A DNA stretch of 64,000 nucleotides from Annona cherimola (GCA_030490835.1 CM059972.1:45611452-45675451), one strand, 5' to 3'; positions 7,717 to 21,114 are shown, counted from the first letter of the stretch. A program made the numbers and translations. Notes: generated by a model not told the origin, from the letters alone.

Positions 7717-10335
7717 ATATCTAATTGAAGTAATTGAAGTACATTCTATCTAATTCAGTTCATTTAATTCGATTTGAATGCTTTTAAGTTCATCCGTTCT
7801 CGTACGAATGTAAACGAAATTAACGTATTGTAGTTAATTATAGTTGATTGTAGTTCCTTTTTGTCCGATTCAGTTGTTTTGAATCTATTCGAATACGATA
7901 AAGTTTGCACATTCTCATTAGAGTCAAATCAAGTCAATCAGATTCAATTGAAATCAATTATAAGCAATTGAAGTTTATTCTATCTAATTCAGTTCATTTG
8001 ATTTGATTCGAATGCTTTTAAGTTCGTTCGTTCCCGTTCGAATGTAAACGAAACCAAGGGATTGTAGTTAATTCTAGATGATTGAAATTCTTTTCGACCA
8101 ATTCAGTTTATTTAAATCTATTCGAATGCTTTAAAGTTTGCTCATTCTCATCTGAGTCAAATCTAGTCAATCAGTTTGAGTTGAAGTAAATTCTAAGTAA
8201 TCGAAGTTCATTCTATCTAATTCACTTTATTTGATTCGATTCGAGTGCTTTTAAGTTCATTCGTTCCCGTTCAGATGTAAACGAAATCAAGGGATTGTAG
8301 TTAATTCTAGTTGATTGAAGTTTCTTTCGTCCAATTCAGTTGTTTTGAATCTATTCGAATGCGTTAAAGTTTACTCCTCAGCAGAGTCAAATCAAGTCAA
8401 TCAGTTTTAGTTGTAGTCAATTCAACGTAATCGAAGTTCGTTCTATCTAATTCAGTTCATTGATTCGATTCGAATGCTTTTAAGTTCATACGTTCTCGTT
8501 CGAATGTAAACGAAATCAAGGGATTGTAGTTAATTCTAGTTGATTGAAGTTCCTTTCGTCTGATTCAGTTGTTTTAAATCTATTCGAATGCGATAAAGTT
8601 TTCTCATTTTTATTAGAATCAAATCAAGTCAATCAGATTGAGTTGAAGTCAATTCTAAGTAATTGAAGTACATTCTATCTAATTCAGTTCATTTAATTCG
8701 ATTCGAATGCTTTTAAGTTCATCCGTTCTCGTACGAATGTAAACCAAATTAACGTATTGTAGTTAATTATAGTTGATTGTAGTTCTTTTTTGTCCGATTC
8801 AGTTGTTTTGAATCTATTCGAATGCGATTAAGTTTGCACGTTCTCATTAGAGTCAAATCAAGTCAATTAGATTCAATTGAAATCAATTATAAGCGATTGA
8901 AGTTTTTTCTATCTAATTCAGTTCATTTGATTTGATTCGAATGCTTTTAAGTTCGTTCGTTCCCGTTCGAATGTAAACGAAACCAGGGGATTGTAGTTAA
9001 TTCTAGATTATTGAAATTCTTTTCGACCGATTCAGTTTATTTAAATCTATTCGAATGCGTTAAAGTTTGCTCGTTCTCATCTGAGTCAAATCTAGTCAAT
9101 CAGTTTGAGTTGAAGTAAATCTAAGTAATCGGGGTTCATTCTATCTAATTCACTTTATTTGATTCGATTCGAGTGCTTTTAAGTTCATTCGTTCCCGTTC
9201 AGATGTAAACGAAATCAAGGGATTGTAGTTAATTCTAGTTGACTGAAGTTCCTTTCGCTCGATTCAGTTGTTTTGAATTTATTCGAACGCGATAAACTTT
9301 TCTCGTTCCCATTAGAATCAAATCAAGTCAATCAGATTGAGTTGAAGTCAATTTTGAGTAATCAAAGTTCATTCTATCTAATTCAGTTCATTTGATTCGA
9401 TTCGAATGCATTCAAGTTCATTCTTTCCCATTCGAATGTAAACGAAATCAAGAGATTGTAGTTAATTTTAGTTGATTGAAGTTCCTTTCGTCCGATTCAC
9501 TTGTTTTTAATCTATTCGAATGCGATAAAGTTTTCTCATTCTCATTAGAATCAAATGAAGTCAATGAGATTGAGTTGAAGTCAATTCTAAGTAATCGAAA
9601 TTCATTCTATTTAATTCAGTTCATTTGATTCGATTCGAGTGCTTTTAAGTTCATTCCTTCCCGTTTGAATGTAAACGAAATCGTTGGATTGTAGTTAATT
9701 CTTGTTGATTGAAGTTCCTTTCGTCCGATTCAGTTATTTTTAATCTATTCGAATGCGATAAACTTTTCTCGTCCCATTAGAATCAAATCAAGTCAATCAG
9801 TTTTAGTTGAAGTCAATTCTAAGTAATTGAAGTTCATTCTATCTAATTCAGTTCATTTGATTCGAATCGAATGCTTTGAGTTCATTCGTTCCCGATCGAA
9901 TGTAAATGAAATCAAGGGATTGTAGTTAATTCTAGTGGATTGAAGTTCCTTTCATCTGATTCACTTGTTTTAAATCTATTCGAATGCGATAAAGTTTTGT
10001 CGTTCTCATTAGAGTCAAATCAAGTCAATCAGATTGAGTTGAAGTCAATTTTAAGTAATCAAAGTTCATTCTATCTAATTCAGTTCATTTGATTCAATTC
10101 GAATGTATTTAAGTTCATTCTTTCCCATTTGAATGTACACGAAGTCAAGGGATTATAGTTAATTCTAGTTGATTGAAGTTTCTTTCGTCTAATTCTGTTG
10201 TTTTAAATCCATTCCAATGAGAAAAAGTTTTCTCGTTCTCATTAGAGCCAAATCATGTCAATCAGATTGAATTGAAGTCAATTTTAAGTAATCGAAGTTC
10301 ATTCTATCTAATTCAGTTCATTTGACTCGATTTAA
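7717..10335 (+). repeat. Satellite family A, heterogeneous dimers with an 8-monomer HOR
   Basis: This is continuous plus-orientation satellite. Two alternating monomer types, one around GAATCTATTCGAATGCG and one around GATTCGATTCGAATGC, form dimers of about 232 bp. The block ACATTCTATCTAATTCAG followed by TTTAATTCGATT occurs at 7741 and again at 8670. This 929-bp, eight-monomer period can also be followed through the CACTTTATTTGATTCGATTC block near 8225 and 9153. The copy decays after about 9250. Several monomers here (8670-9310 and 9862) look like sources of those in the later 18-mer unit. Confidence 0.9.
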
Positions 10336-12424
10336 ATGCATTTAGGTTCATTCTTTCCATTCGAATGTAAACGAAATCAACGGATTGTTATTAATTCTAG
10401 TGGATTGAAGTTCCTTTCATCTAATTCACTTCTTTTGAATCTATTCGAATGCGATAAAGTTTTCTTGTTCTCATTAGAATCAAATCAAATCAATAAGATT
10501 GAGTTGAAGTCAATTCTTAGTAATCGAAGTTCATTTTATTTAATTATGTTCATTTGATTCGATTCGAATGCATTTAGGTTCATTCTTTCCATTCGAATGT
10601 AAACAAAATCAACGGATTGTTATTAATTCTAGTGGATTGAAGTTCCTTTCATCTAATTCACTTCTTTTGAATCTATTCGAATGCGATAAAGTTTTCTTGT
10701 TCTCATTAGAATCAAATCAAATCAATAAGATTGAGTTGAAGTCAATTCTTAGTAATCGAAGTTCATTTTATTTAATTATGTTCATTTGATTCGATTCGAA
10801 TGCATTTAGGTTCATTCTTTCCATTCGAATGTAAACAAAATCAACGGATTGTTATTAATTCTAGTGGATTGAAGTTCCTTTCATCTGATTCACTTCTTTT
10901 GAATCTATTCGAATGCGATAAAGTTTTCCTGTTCTCATTAGAATCAAATCAAATCAATAAGATTGAGTTGAAGTCAATTCTTAGTAATCGAAGTTCATTT
11001 TATTTAATTATGTTCATTTGATTCGATTCGAATGCATTTAGGTTCATTCTATCCATTCGAATGTAAACTAAATCAACGGATTGTTATTTATTATAGTGGA
11101 TTGAAGTTCCTTTCATCTGATTCACTTGTTTTGAATCTATTCGAATGCGATAAAGTTTTCTCGTTCTCATTAGAGTCAAATCAAGTCAATCAGATTGAGT
11201 TGAAGTCAATTTTAAGTAATCAAAGTTCATTCTATCTAATTCAGTTCATTTGATTCAATTAGAATATATTTAAGTTCATTCTTTCCCATTTGAATGTACA
11301 CGAAGTCAAGGGATTGTAGTTAATTCTAGTTGATTGAAGTTTCTTTCGTCCCATTCTGTTATTTTAAATCCATTCGAATGAGAAAAAGTTTTCTCGTTCT
11401 CATTAGAGCCAAATCATGTCAATCAGATTGAATTGAAGTCAATTCTAAGTAATCGAAGTTCATTCTATCTAATTCAGTTCATTTGATTCGATTCGAATGC
11501 GTTTAGGTTCATTCTTTCCATTCGAATGTAAACGAAATCAACGGATTGTTATTAATTCTAGTGGATTGAAGTTCCTTTCATCTGATTCACTTCTTTTGAT
11601 TCTATTCGAATGCGATAAAGTTTTCTCGTTCTCATTACAATCAAATCAAATCAATAAGATTGAGTTGAAGTCAATTCTTAGTAATCGAAGTTCATTCTAT
11701 TTAATTCTGTTCATTTGATTCGATTCGAATGCATTTAGGTTCATTCTTTCCATTCGAATGTAAACGAAATCAACGGATTGTTATTAATTCTAGTGGATTG
11801 AAGTTCCTTTCATCTGATTCACTTCTTTTGAATCTATTCGAATGTGATAAAGTTTTCTCGTTCTCATTAGAGTCAAATCATGTCAATCAGATTGAATTGA
11901 AGTCAATTCTAAGTAATCAAAGTTCATTCTATCTAATTCAGTTCATTTGATTCGATTCGAATGCGTTTAGGTTCATTCTATCCATTCGAATGTAAACTAA
12001 ATCAACGGATTGTTATTTATTATAGTGGATTGAAGTTCCTTTCATCTGATTCACTTGTTTTGAATCTATTCGAATGTGATAAAGTTTTCTCGTTCTCATT
12101 AGAATCAAATCATGTCAATCAGATTGAATTGAAGTCAATTCTAAGTAATCGAAGTTCATTCTATCTAATTCAGTTCATTTGATTCGATTCGAATGCATTT
12201 AGGTTCATTCTTTCCATTCGAATGTAAACGAAATAAACGGATTGTTATTAATTCTAGTGGATTGAAGTTCCTTTCATCTGATTCACTTCTTTTGAATCTA
12301 TTCGAATGCGATAAAGTTTTCTTGTTCTCATTAGAATCAAATCAAGTCAATAAGATTGAGTTGAAGTCAATTCTCAGTAATCGAAGTTTATTATATTTAA
12401 TTCAGTTCATTTGATTTGATTCGA
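10336..12424 (+). repeat. Family A, simple 232-bp dimer array (nine copies)
   Basis: Nine successive dimers start at 10336, 10568, 10800, 11032, 11264, 11497, 11729, 11961 and 12193. Steps are 232 bp except for one of 233. The first three copies are almost identical. The later ones differ more, and the copy at 11264 is the most divergent. A 73-codon open frame recurs in eight of the nine. It follows from the near-multiple-of-three spacing of stop-free stretches and is not evidence of a gene. Confidence 0.92.
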
Positions 12425-12879
12425 GTGCTTTTAAGTTCATTCCTTCTCGTTCGAATGTAAACGAAATCAAGGGATTGTAGTTATTCTAGTTGATTGAAGT
12501 TCCTTTCGCCCGATTCAGTTGTTTTGAATTTATTCGAACACGATAAACTTTTCTCGTTCCCATTAGAATCAAAGAAAGTCAATCAGTTTTAGTTGAAGTC
12601 AATTCTAAGCAATTGAAGTTTATTCTGGCTAATTCAGTTCATTTGATTCGAATCGAATACTTTGAGTTCATTTGTTTTGAATTTATTTGAATGCGTTAAA
12701 GTTTGCTCCTTCTCAGCAGAGTCAAATCAAGTCAATCAGTTTTAGTTGTAGTCAATTCAACGTAATCGAAGTTCGTTCTATCTAATTCAGTTCATTTGAT
12801 TCGATTCGAATGCTTTTAAGTTCATACGTTCTAATTCGAATGTAAACGAAATCAAGGGATTATAGTTTGTTCTAGTTGA
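12425..12879 (+). repeat. Family A transition segment with a truncated monomer
   Basis: These are mixed monomers between the simple dimer array and the HOR. Near 12670 the sequence jumps from GAGTTCATT directly into TGTTTTGAATTTATT, so roughly 90 bp of one monomer is missing. The break lies in a short similarity, TTCATTTG against TTCACTTG in intact copies. This is the one clear register break inside family A. Confidence 0.8.
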
Positions 12880-14767
12880 TCGAAGCTTCTTCCTTCCGAT
12901 TCATTTGTTCTGAATCTATTCGAATGCGTTAAAGTTTGCTCGTTCTCATTAGAGTCATATCACATCAATCAGATTGAGTTGAAGTCAATTCTAAGTAATC
13001 TATATTATCTAATTCAGCTCATTCGAGTCGATTCGAATGCTATTAAGTTCATTTGTTCTCGTTCGAATGTAAAGAAAATCAAGGAATTCTAGTTAATTCT
13101 GGTTGATTGAAGTTCCTTTCGTCCGATTCAGTTGTTTTGAATCTACTCGGATGCGATAAAGTTTGCACGTTCTCATTAGAGTCAAATCAAGTCAATCAGA
13201 TTCAATTGAAATCAATTACAAGCGATTGAAGTTTATTCTATCGAATCCAGTTCATTTGATTTGATTCGAGTGCTTTTAAGTTCGTTCGTTCCCGTTCGAA
13301 TGTAAACGAAACCAAGGGATTGTAGTTAATTCTAGATGATTGAAATTCTTTTCGACCGATTCAGTTTATTTGAATCTATTCGAATGCGTTTAAAGTTGGC
13401 TCCTTCTCATCTGAGTCAAATCTAGTCAATCAGTTTGAGTTGAAGTAAATTCTAAGTAATCGAAGTTCATTCTATCTAATTCACTTTATTTGATTCGATT
13501 CGAGTGCTTTTAAGTTCATTCGTTCCCGTTCAGATGTAAACGAAATCAAGGGATTGTAGTTAATTCTAGTTGACTGAAGTTCCTTTCGCCCGATTCAGTT
13601 GTTTTGAATTTATTCGAACGCGATAAACTTTTCTCGTTCCCATTAGAATCAAATCAAGTCAATCCGTTTTAGTTGAAGTCAATTCTAAGCAATTGAAGTT
13701 CATTCTGTCTAATTCAGTTCATTTGATTCGAATCAAATGCTTCGGGTTCATTCGTTCCCGATCGAATGTAAACGAAATCAAGGGATTGTAGTTAACTCTA
13801 ATTGATCGAAGTTCTTTTTGTCCGATTTAGTTGTTTCGAATGTATTTGAATGCGATAAAATTTGCTCGTTCTCATTAGAGTCAAATCAAGTCAATCAGAT
13901 TCAGTGGAAGTCAATTATAAGCAATCGAAGTTCGTTCTATCTAATTCAGTTCGTTTGATTTGATTCGAATGCTTTTAAGTTCGTTCGTTCCCGTTCGAAT
14001 GGAAACGAAATCAAGGGATTGCAGCTAATTCTAGATGATTGAAATTCTTTTCGACCGATTCAGTTTATTTGAATCTATTCGTATGCGTTAAAGTATGCTC
14101 GTTCTCATTAGAGTCAAATCCAGTCAATCAGTTTGAGTTGAAGTGAATTCTAAGTAATCGAAGTTCATTCTATCTGATTCACTTCGTTTGATTCGATTCT
14201 GTCTAATTCAGTCCATGTCATTCGATTCGAATGCTTTTAGGTTCATCCGTTCCCGTACGAATGTAAACGGAATCAACGAATAGTAGTTAGTTATTGTTGA
14301 TTGAAGTTCCTTTTTGTCCGATTCAGTTGGTTTGAATCTATTCGATTGCGTTAAAGTTTGCTCGTTCTCATTAGTGTCAAATCGAGTCGATCAGATTGAA
14401 TTGAAGTCAATTCTAAGTAGTCGAAGTTCATTCTATCTAATTCAGTTCATTTGATTCGATTCGAATGTTTTTACGTTCATGCGTTCCCGTTCGAATGTAA
14501 ACGAAATCAAGGGATTGTAGTTAAATCTAGTTGATTGAAGCTTCTTTCATCCGATTCATTTGTTTTGAATCTATTCGAATGCGTTAAAGTTTGCTCATTC
14601 TCAGTAGAGTCAAATAGTTTCGACCAGTTTTAGTTGTAGTCAATTCAACGTAATCGAAGTTCGTTCCATCTAATTCAGTTCATTTGATTCGATTCGAATG
14701 CTTTTAAGTTCATACGTTCTCATTCGAATGTAAACGAAATCAAGGGATTATAGTTTGTTCTAGTTGA
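12880..14767 (+). repeat. HOR unit H0, 1,888 bp, 16 monomers
   Basis: This is the first unit of the long HOR, anchored on GAAGCTTCTTCC. It follows the monomer order of the later 18-mers but passes from monomer 2 (TATTAAGTTCATTTG) straight to monomer 5 (CTACTCGGATGCG), so the dimer made of monomers 3 and 4 is absent. The shortfall of 234 bp is exactly one dimer. It already has the HOR-specific 30-bp duplication in monomer 14, near 14195-14230. Confidence 0.88.
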
Positions 14768-16889
14768 TTGAAGCTTCTTCCGTCCAATTCATTTGTTCTG
14801 AATCTATTCGAATGCGTTCAAGTTTGCTGGTTCTCATTAGAGTCATATCACGTCAATCAGATTGAGTTGAAGTCAATTCTAAGTAATCTATATTATCTAA
14901 TTCAGCTCATTCGAGTCGATTCGAATGCTATTAAGTTCATTTGTTCTCGTTCGAATGTAAAGGAAATCAAGGGATTCTAGTTAATTCTGGTTGATTGAAG
15001 TTCCTTTCATCCGATTCAGTTGTTTTGAATCTATTCGGATGCGATAAAGTTTGCTCGTTCTCTTTAGAATCAAATCAAGTCAATCAGATTGAGTTGAAGT
15101 CAATTCTAATTAATTGAAGTACATTCTATCGAATTCGGTTCATTTAATTCGATTCGAATGCTTTTAAGTTCATCCGTTCCCGTACGAATGTAGACGAAAT
15201 TAACGTATTGTAGTTAATTATAGTTGATTATAGTTCCTTTTTGTCCGATTCAGTTGTTTTGAATCTACTCGGATGCGATAAAGTTTGCACGTTCTCATTA
15301 GAGTCAAATCAAGTCAATCAGATTCAATTGAAATCAATTATAAGCGATTGAAGTTTATTCTATCGAATCCAGTTCATTTGATTTGATTCGAGTGCTTTTA
15401 AGTTCGTTCGTTCCCGTTCGAATGTAAACGAAACCAAGAGATTGTAGTTAATTCTAGATGATTGAAATTCTTTTCGACCGATTCAGTTTATTTGAATCTA
15501 TTCGAATGCGTTTAAAGTTGGCTCGTTCTCATCTGAGTCAAATCTAGTCAATCAGTTTGAGTTGAAGTAAATTCTAAGTAATCGAAGTTCATTCTATCTA
15601 ATTCACTTTATTTGATTCGATTCGAGTGCTTTTAAGTTCATTCGTTCCCGTTCAGATGTAAACGAAATCAAGGGATTGTAGTTAATTCTAGTTGACTGAA
15701 GTTCCTTTCGCCCGATTCAGTTGTTTTGAATTTATTCGAACGCGATAAACTTTTCTCGTTCCCATTAGAATCAAATCAAGTCAATCCGTTTTAGTTGAAG
15801 TCAATTCTAAGCAATTGAAGTTCATTCTGTCTAATTCAGTTCATTTGATTCGAATCAAATGCTTCGGGTTCATTCGTTCCCGATCGAATGTAAACGAAAT
15901 CAAGGGATTGTAGTTAACTCCAATTGATCGAAGTTCTTTTCGTCCGATTTAGTTGTTTCGAATGTATTTGAATGCGATAAAATTTGCTCGTTCCCATTAG
16001 AGTCAAATCAAGTCAATCAGATTCAGTGGAAGTCAATTATAAGCAATCGAAGTTCGTTCTATCTAATTCAGTTCGTTAGATTTGATTCGAATGCTTTTAA
16101 GTTCGTTCGTTCCCGTTCGAATGGAAACGAAATCAAGGGATTGCAGCTAATTCTAGATGATTGAAATTCTTTTCGACCGATTCAGTTTATTTGAATCTAT
16201 TCGAATGCGTTAAAGTATGCTCGTTCTCATTAGATTCAAATCCAGTCAATCAGTTTGACTTGAAGTGAATTCTAAGTAATCGAAGTTCATTCTATCTGAT
16301 TCACTTCGTTTGATTCGATTCTGTCTAATTCAGTCCATGTCATTCGATTCGAATGCTTTTAGGTTCATCCGTTCCCGTACGAATGTAAACGGAATCAACG
16401 AATAGTAGTTAGTTATTGTTGATTGAAGTCCCTTTTTGTCCGATTCAGTTGGTTTGAATCTATTCGATTGCGTTAAAGTTTGCTCGTTCTCATTAGTGTC
16501 AAATCGAGTCGATCAGATTGAATTGAAGTCAATTCTAAGTAGTCGAAGTTCATTCTATCTAATTCAGTTCATTTGATTCGATTCGAATGTTTTTACGTTC
16601 ATGCGTTCCCGTTCGAATGTAAACGAAATCAAGGGATTGTAGTTAAATCTAGTTGATTGAAGCTTCTTTCATCCGATTCATTTGTTTTGAATCTATTCGA
16701 ATGCGTTAAAGTTTGCTCATTCTCAGTAGAGTCAAATAGTGTCGACCAGTTTTAGTTGTAGTCAATTCAACGTAATCGAAGTTCGTTCCATCTAATTCAG
16801 TTCATTTGATTCGATTCGAATGCTTTTAAGTTCATACGTTCTCATTCGAATGTAAACGAAATCAAGGGATTACAGTTTGTTCTAGTTGA
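14768..16889 (+). repeat. HOR unit H1, 2,122 bp, 18 monomers (long type)
   Basis: Eighteen monomers (nine dimers) start near 14800, 14913, 15027, 15145, 15258, 15376, 15494, 15613, 15728, 15847, 15958, 16079, 16193, 16311, 16456, 16573, 16689 and 16807. Monomer 6 is complete. Monomer 14 carries an extra ~30 bp, a partial tandem duplication reading TGTCTAATTCAGTCCATGTC, that is found nowhere outside this HOR. Monomer 1 has GCTGGTTCTC, shared with units H7-H9 and not with H2-H6. Confidence 0.92.
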
Positions 16890-18992
16890 TTGAAGCTTCT
16901 TCCGTCCAATTCATTTGTTCTGAATCTATTCGAATGCGTTCAAGTTTGCTCGTTCCCATTAGAGTCATATCACGTCAATCAGATTGAGTTGAAGTCAATT
17001 CTAAGTAATCTATATTATCTAATTCAGCTCATTCGAGTCGATTCGAATGCTATTAAGTTCATTTGTTCTCGTTCGAATGTAAACGAAATCAAGGGATTCT
17101 AGTTAATTCTGGTTGATTGAAGTTCCTTTCGTCCGATTCAGTTGTTTTGAATCTATTCGGATGCGATAAAGTTTGCTCGTTCTCTTTAGAATCAAATCAA
17201 GTCAATCAGATTGAGTTGAAGTCAATTCTAATTAATTGAAGTACATTCTATCGAATTCGGTTCATTTAATTCGATTCGAATGCTTTTAAGTTCATCCGTT
17301 CCCGTACGAACGTAGACGAAATTAACGTATTGTAGCTAATTATAGTTGATTATAGTTCCTTTTTGTCCGATTCAGTTGTTTTGAATCTACTCGGATGCGA
17401 TAAAGTTTGCACGTTCTCATTAGAGTCAAATCAAGTCAATCAGATTCAATTGAAATCAATTACAAGCGATTGAAGTTTATTCTATCGAATCCGGTTCATT
17501 TGAAGTTCGTTCGTTCCCGTTCGAATGTAAACGAAACCAAGGGATTGTAGTTAATTCTAGATGATTGAAATTCTTTTCGACCGATTCAGTTTATTTGAAT
17601 CTATTCGAATGCGTTTAAAGTTGGCTCGTTCTCATCTGAGTCAAATCTAGTCAATCAGTTTGAGTTGAAGTAAATTCTAAGTAATCGAAGTTCATTCTAT
17701 CTAATTCACTTTATTTGATTCGATTCGAGTGCTTTTAAGTTCATTCGTTCCCGTTCAGATGTAAACGAAATCAAGGGATTGTAGTTAATTCTAGTTGATT
17801 GAAGTTCCTTTCGCCCGATTCAGTTGTTTTGAATTTATTCGAACGCGATAAACTTTTCTCGTTCCCATTAGAATCAAATCAAGTCAATCCGTTTTAGTTG
17901 AAGTCAATTCTAAGCAATTGAAGTTCATTCTGTCTAATTCAGTTCATTTGATTCGAATCAAATGCTTCGGGTTCATTCGTTCCCGATCGAATGTAAACGA
18001 AATCAAGGGATTGTAGTTAACTCCAATTGATCGAAGTTCTTTTCGTCCGATTTAGTTGTTTCGAATGTATTTGAATGCGATAAAATTTGCTCGTTCCCAT
18101 TAGAGTCAAATCAAGTCAATCAGATTCAGTGGAAGTCAATTATAAGCAATCGAAGTTCGTTCTATCTAATTCAGTTCGTTTGATTTGATTCGAATGCTTT
18201 TAAGTTCGTTCGTCCCCGTTCGAATGGAAACGAAATCAAGGGATTGCAGCTAATTCTAGATGATTGAAATTCTTTTCGACCGATTCAGTTTATTTGAATC
18301 TATTCGAATGCGTTAAAGTATGCTCGTTCTCATTAGAGTCAAATCCAGTCAATCAGTTTGAGTTGAAGTGAATTCTAAGTAATCGAAGTTCATTCTATCT
18401 GATTCACTTCGTTTGATTCGATTCTGTCTAATTCAGTCCATGTCATTCGATTCGAATGCTTTTAGGTTCATCCGTTCCCGTACGAATGTAAACGGAATCA
18501 ACGAATAGTAGTTAGTTATTGTTGATTGAAGTTCCTTTTTGTCCGATTCAGTTGGTTTGAATCTATTCGATTGCGTTAAAGTTTGCTCGTTCTCATTAGT
18601 GTCAAATCGAGTCGATCAGATTGAATTGAAGTCAATTCTAAGTAGTCGAAGTTCATTCTATCTAATTCAGTTCATTTGATTCGATTCGAATGTTTTTACG
18701 TTCATGCGTTCCCGTTCGAATGTAAACGAAATCAAGGGATTGTAGTTAAATCTAGTTGATTGAAGCTTCTTTCATCCGATTCATTTGTTTTGAATCTATT
18801 CGAATGCGTTAAAGTTTGCTCATTCTCAGTAGAGTCAAATAGTGTCCACCAGTTTTAGTTGTAGTCAATTCAACGTAATCGAAGTTCGTTCCATCTAATT
18901 CAGTTCATTTGATTCGATTCGAATGCTTTTAAGTTCATACGTTCTCATTCGAATGTAAACGAAATCAAGGGATTACAGTTTGTTCTAGTTGA
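16890..18992 (+). repeat. HOR unit H2, 2,103 bp, 18 monomers (short type)
   Basis: It is collinear with H1 except for a 19-bp deletion in monomer 6, at the junction 17503/17504, where CATTTGA joins AGTTCGTTCG. The rest is nearly identical, with the 30-bp duplication in monomer 14. Monomer 1 has CTCGTTCCCATT. Confidence 0.92.
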
Positions 18993-21114
18993 TTGAAGCT
19001 TCTTCCGTCCAATTCATTTGTTCTGAATCTATTCGAATGCGTTCAAGTTTGCTCGTTCCCATTAGAGTCATATCACGTCAATCAGATTGAGTTGAAGTCA
19101 ATTCTAAGTAATCTATATTATCTAATTCAGCTCATTCGAGTCGATTCGAATGCTATTAAGTTCATTTGTTCTCGTTCGAATGTAAACGAAATCAAGGGAT
19201 TCTAGTTAATTCTGGTTGATTGAAGTTCCTTTCGTCCGATTCAGTTGTTTTGAATCTATTCGGATGCGATAAAGTTTGCTCGTTCTCTTTAGAATCAAAT
19301 CAAGTCAATCAGATTGAGTTGAAGTCAATTCTAATTAATTGAAGTACATTCTATCGAATTCGGTTCATTTAATTCGATTCGAATGCTTTTAAGTTCATCC
19401 GTTCCCGTACGAATGTAGACGAAATTAACGTATTGTAGTTAATTATAGTTGATTATAGTTCCTTTTTGTCCGATTCAGTTGTTTTGAATCTACTCGGATG
19501 CGATAAAGTTTGCACGTTCTCATTAGAGTCAAATCAAGTCAATCAGATTCAATTGAAATCAATTACAAGCGATTGAAGTTTATTCTATCGAATCCGGATC
19601 ATTTGATTTGATTCGAGTGCTTTTAAGTTCATTCGTTCCCGTTCGAATGTAAACGAAACCAAGGGATTGTAGTTAATTCTAGATGATTGAAATTCTTTTC
19701 GACCGATTCAGTTTATTTGAATCTATTCGAATGCGTTTAAAGTTGGCTCGTTCTCATCTGAGTCAAATCTAGTCAATCAGTTTGAGTTGAAGTAAATTCT
19801 AAGTAATCGAAGTTCATTCTATCTAATTCACTTTATTTGATTCGATTCGAGTGCTTTTAAGTTCATTCGTTCCCGTTCAGATGTAAACGAAATCAAGGGA
19901 TTGTAGTTAATTCTAGTTGATTGAAGTTCCTTTCGCCCGATTCAATTGTTTTGAATTTATTCGAACGCGATAAACTTTTCTCGTTCCCATTAGAATCAAA
20001 TCAAGTCAATCCGTTTTAGTTGAAGTCAATTCTAAGCAATTGAAGTTCATTCTGTCTAATTCAGTTCATTTGATTCGAATCAAATGCTTCGGGTTCATTC
20101 GTTCCCGATCGAATGTAAACGAAATCAAGGGATTGTAGTTAACTCCAATTGATCGAAGTTCTTTTCGTCCGATTTAGTTGTTTCGAATGTATTTGAATGC
20201 GATAAAATTTGCTCGTTCCCATTAGAGTCAAATCAAGTCAATCAGATTCAGTGGAAGTCAATTATAAGCAATCGAAGTTCGTTCTATCTAATTCAGTTCG
20301 TTTGATTTGATTCGAATGCTTTTAAGTTCGTTCGTTCCCGTTCGAATGGAAACGAAATCAAGGGATTGCAGTTAATTCTAGACGATTGAAATTCTTTTCG
20401 ACCGATTCAGTTTATTTGAATCTATTCGAATGCGTTAAAGTAAGCCCGTTCTCATTAGAGTCAAATCCAGTCGATCAGTTTGAGTTGAAGTGAATTCTAA
20501 GTAATCGAAGTTCATTCTCTCTGATTCACTTCGTTTGATTCGATTCTATCTAATTCAGTCCATGTCATTCGATTCGAATGCTTTTAGGTTCATCCGTTCC
20601 CGTACGAATGTAAACGGAATCAACGAATAGTAGTTAGTTATTGTTGATTGAAGTTCCTTTTTGTCCGATTCAGTTGGTTTGAATCTATTCGACTGCGTTA
20701 AAGTTTGCTCGTTCTCATTAGTGTCAAATCGAGTCGATCAGATTGAATTGAAGTCAATTCTAAGTAGTCGAAGTTCATTCTATCTAATTCAGTTCATTTG
20801 ATTCGATTCGAATGTTTTTACGTTCATGCGTTCCCGTTCGAATGTAAACGAAATCAAGGGATTGTAGTTAAATCTAGTTGATTGAAGCTTCTTTCATCCG
20901 ATTCATTTGTTTTGAATCTATTCGAATGCGTTAAAGTTTGCTCATTCTCAGTAGAGTCAAATAGTGTCCACCAGTTTTAGTTGTAGTCAATTCAACGTAA
21001 TCGAAGTTCGTTCCATCTAATTCAGTTCATTTGATTCGATTCGAATGCTTTTAAGTTCATACGTTCTCATTCGAATGTAAACGAAATCAAGGGATTACAG
21101 TTTGTTCTAGTTGA
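18993..21114 (+). repeat. HOR unit H3, 2,122 bp (long type)
   Basis: Monomer 6 is complete and preceded by CCGGATCATTTG. Variants TCTAGACGATTG, AAGTAAGCCCG and GATTCAATTGTTTTG are shared with H5 but not with H2, H4 or H6. With H2 it forms one 4,225-bp super-unit. Confidence 0.92.

Noticed and set aside
10336..12414. Repeated 73-codon open frames, one per 232-bp dimer
   Set aside because: They recur because the dimer repeats. Starts differ from the array phase only by chance, there is no promoter, signal or domain, and the frames vanish in the more diverged copy at 11264.
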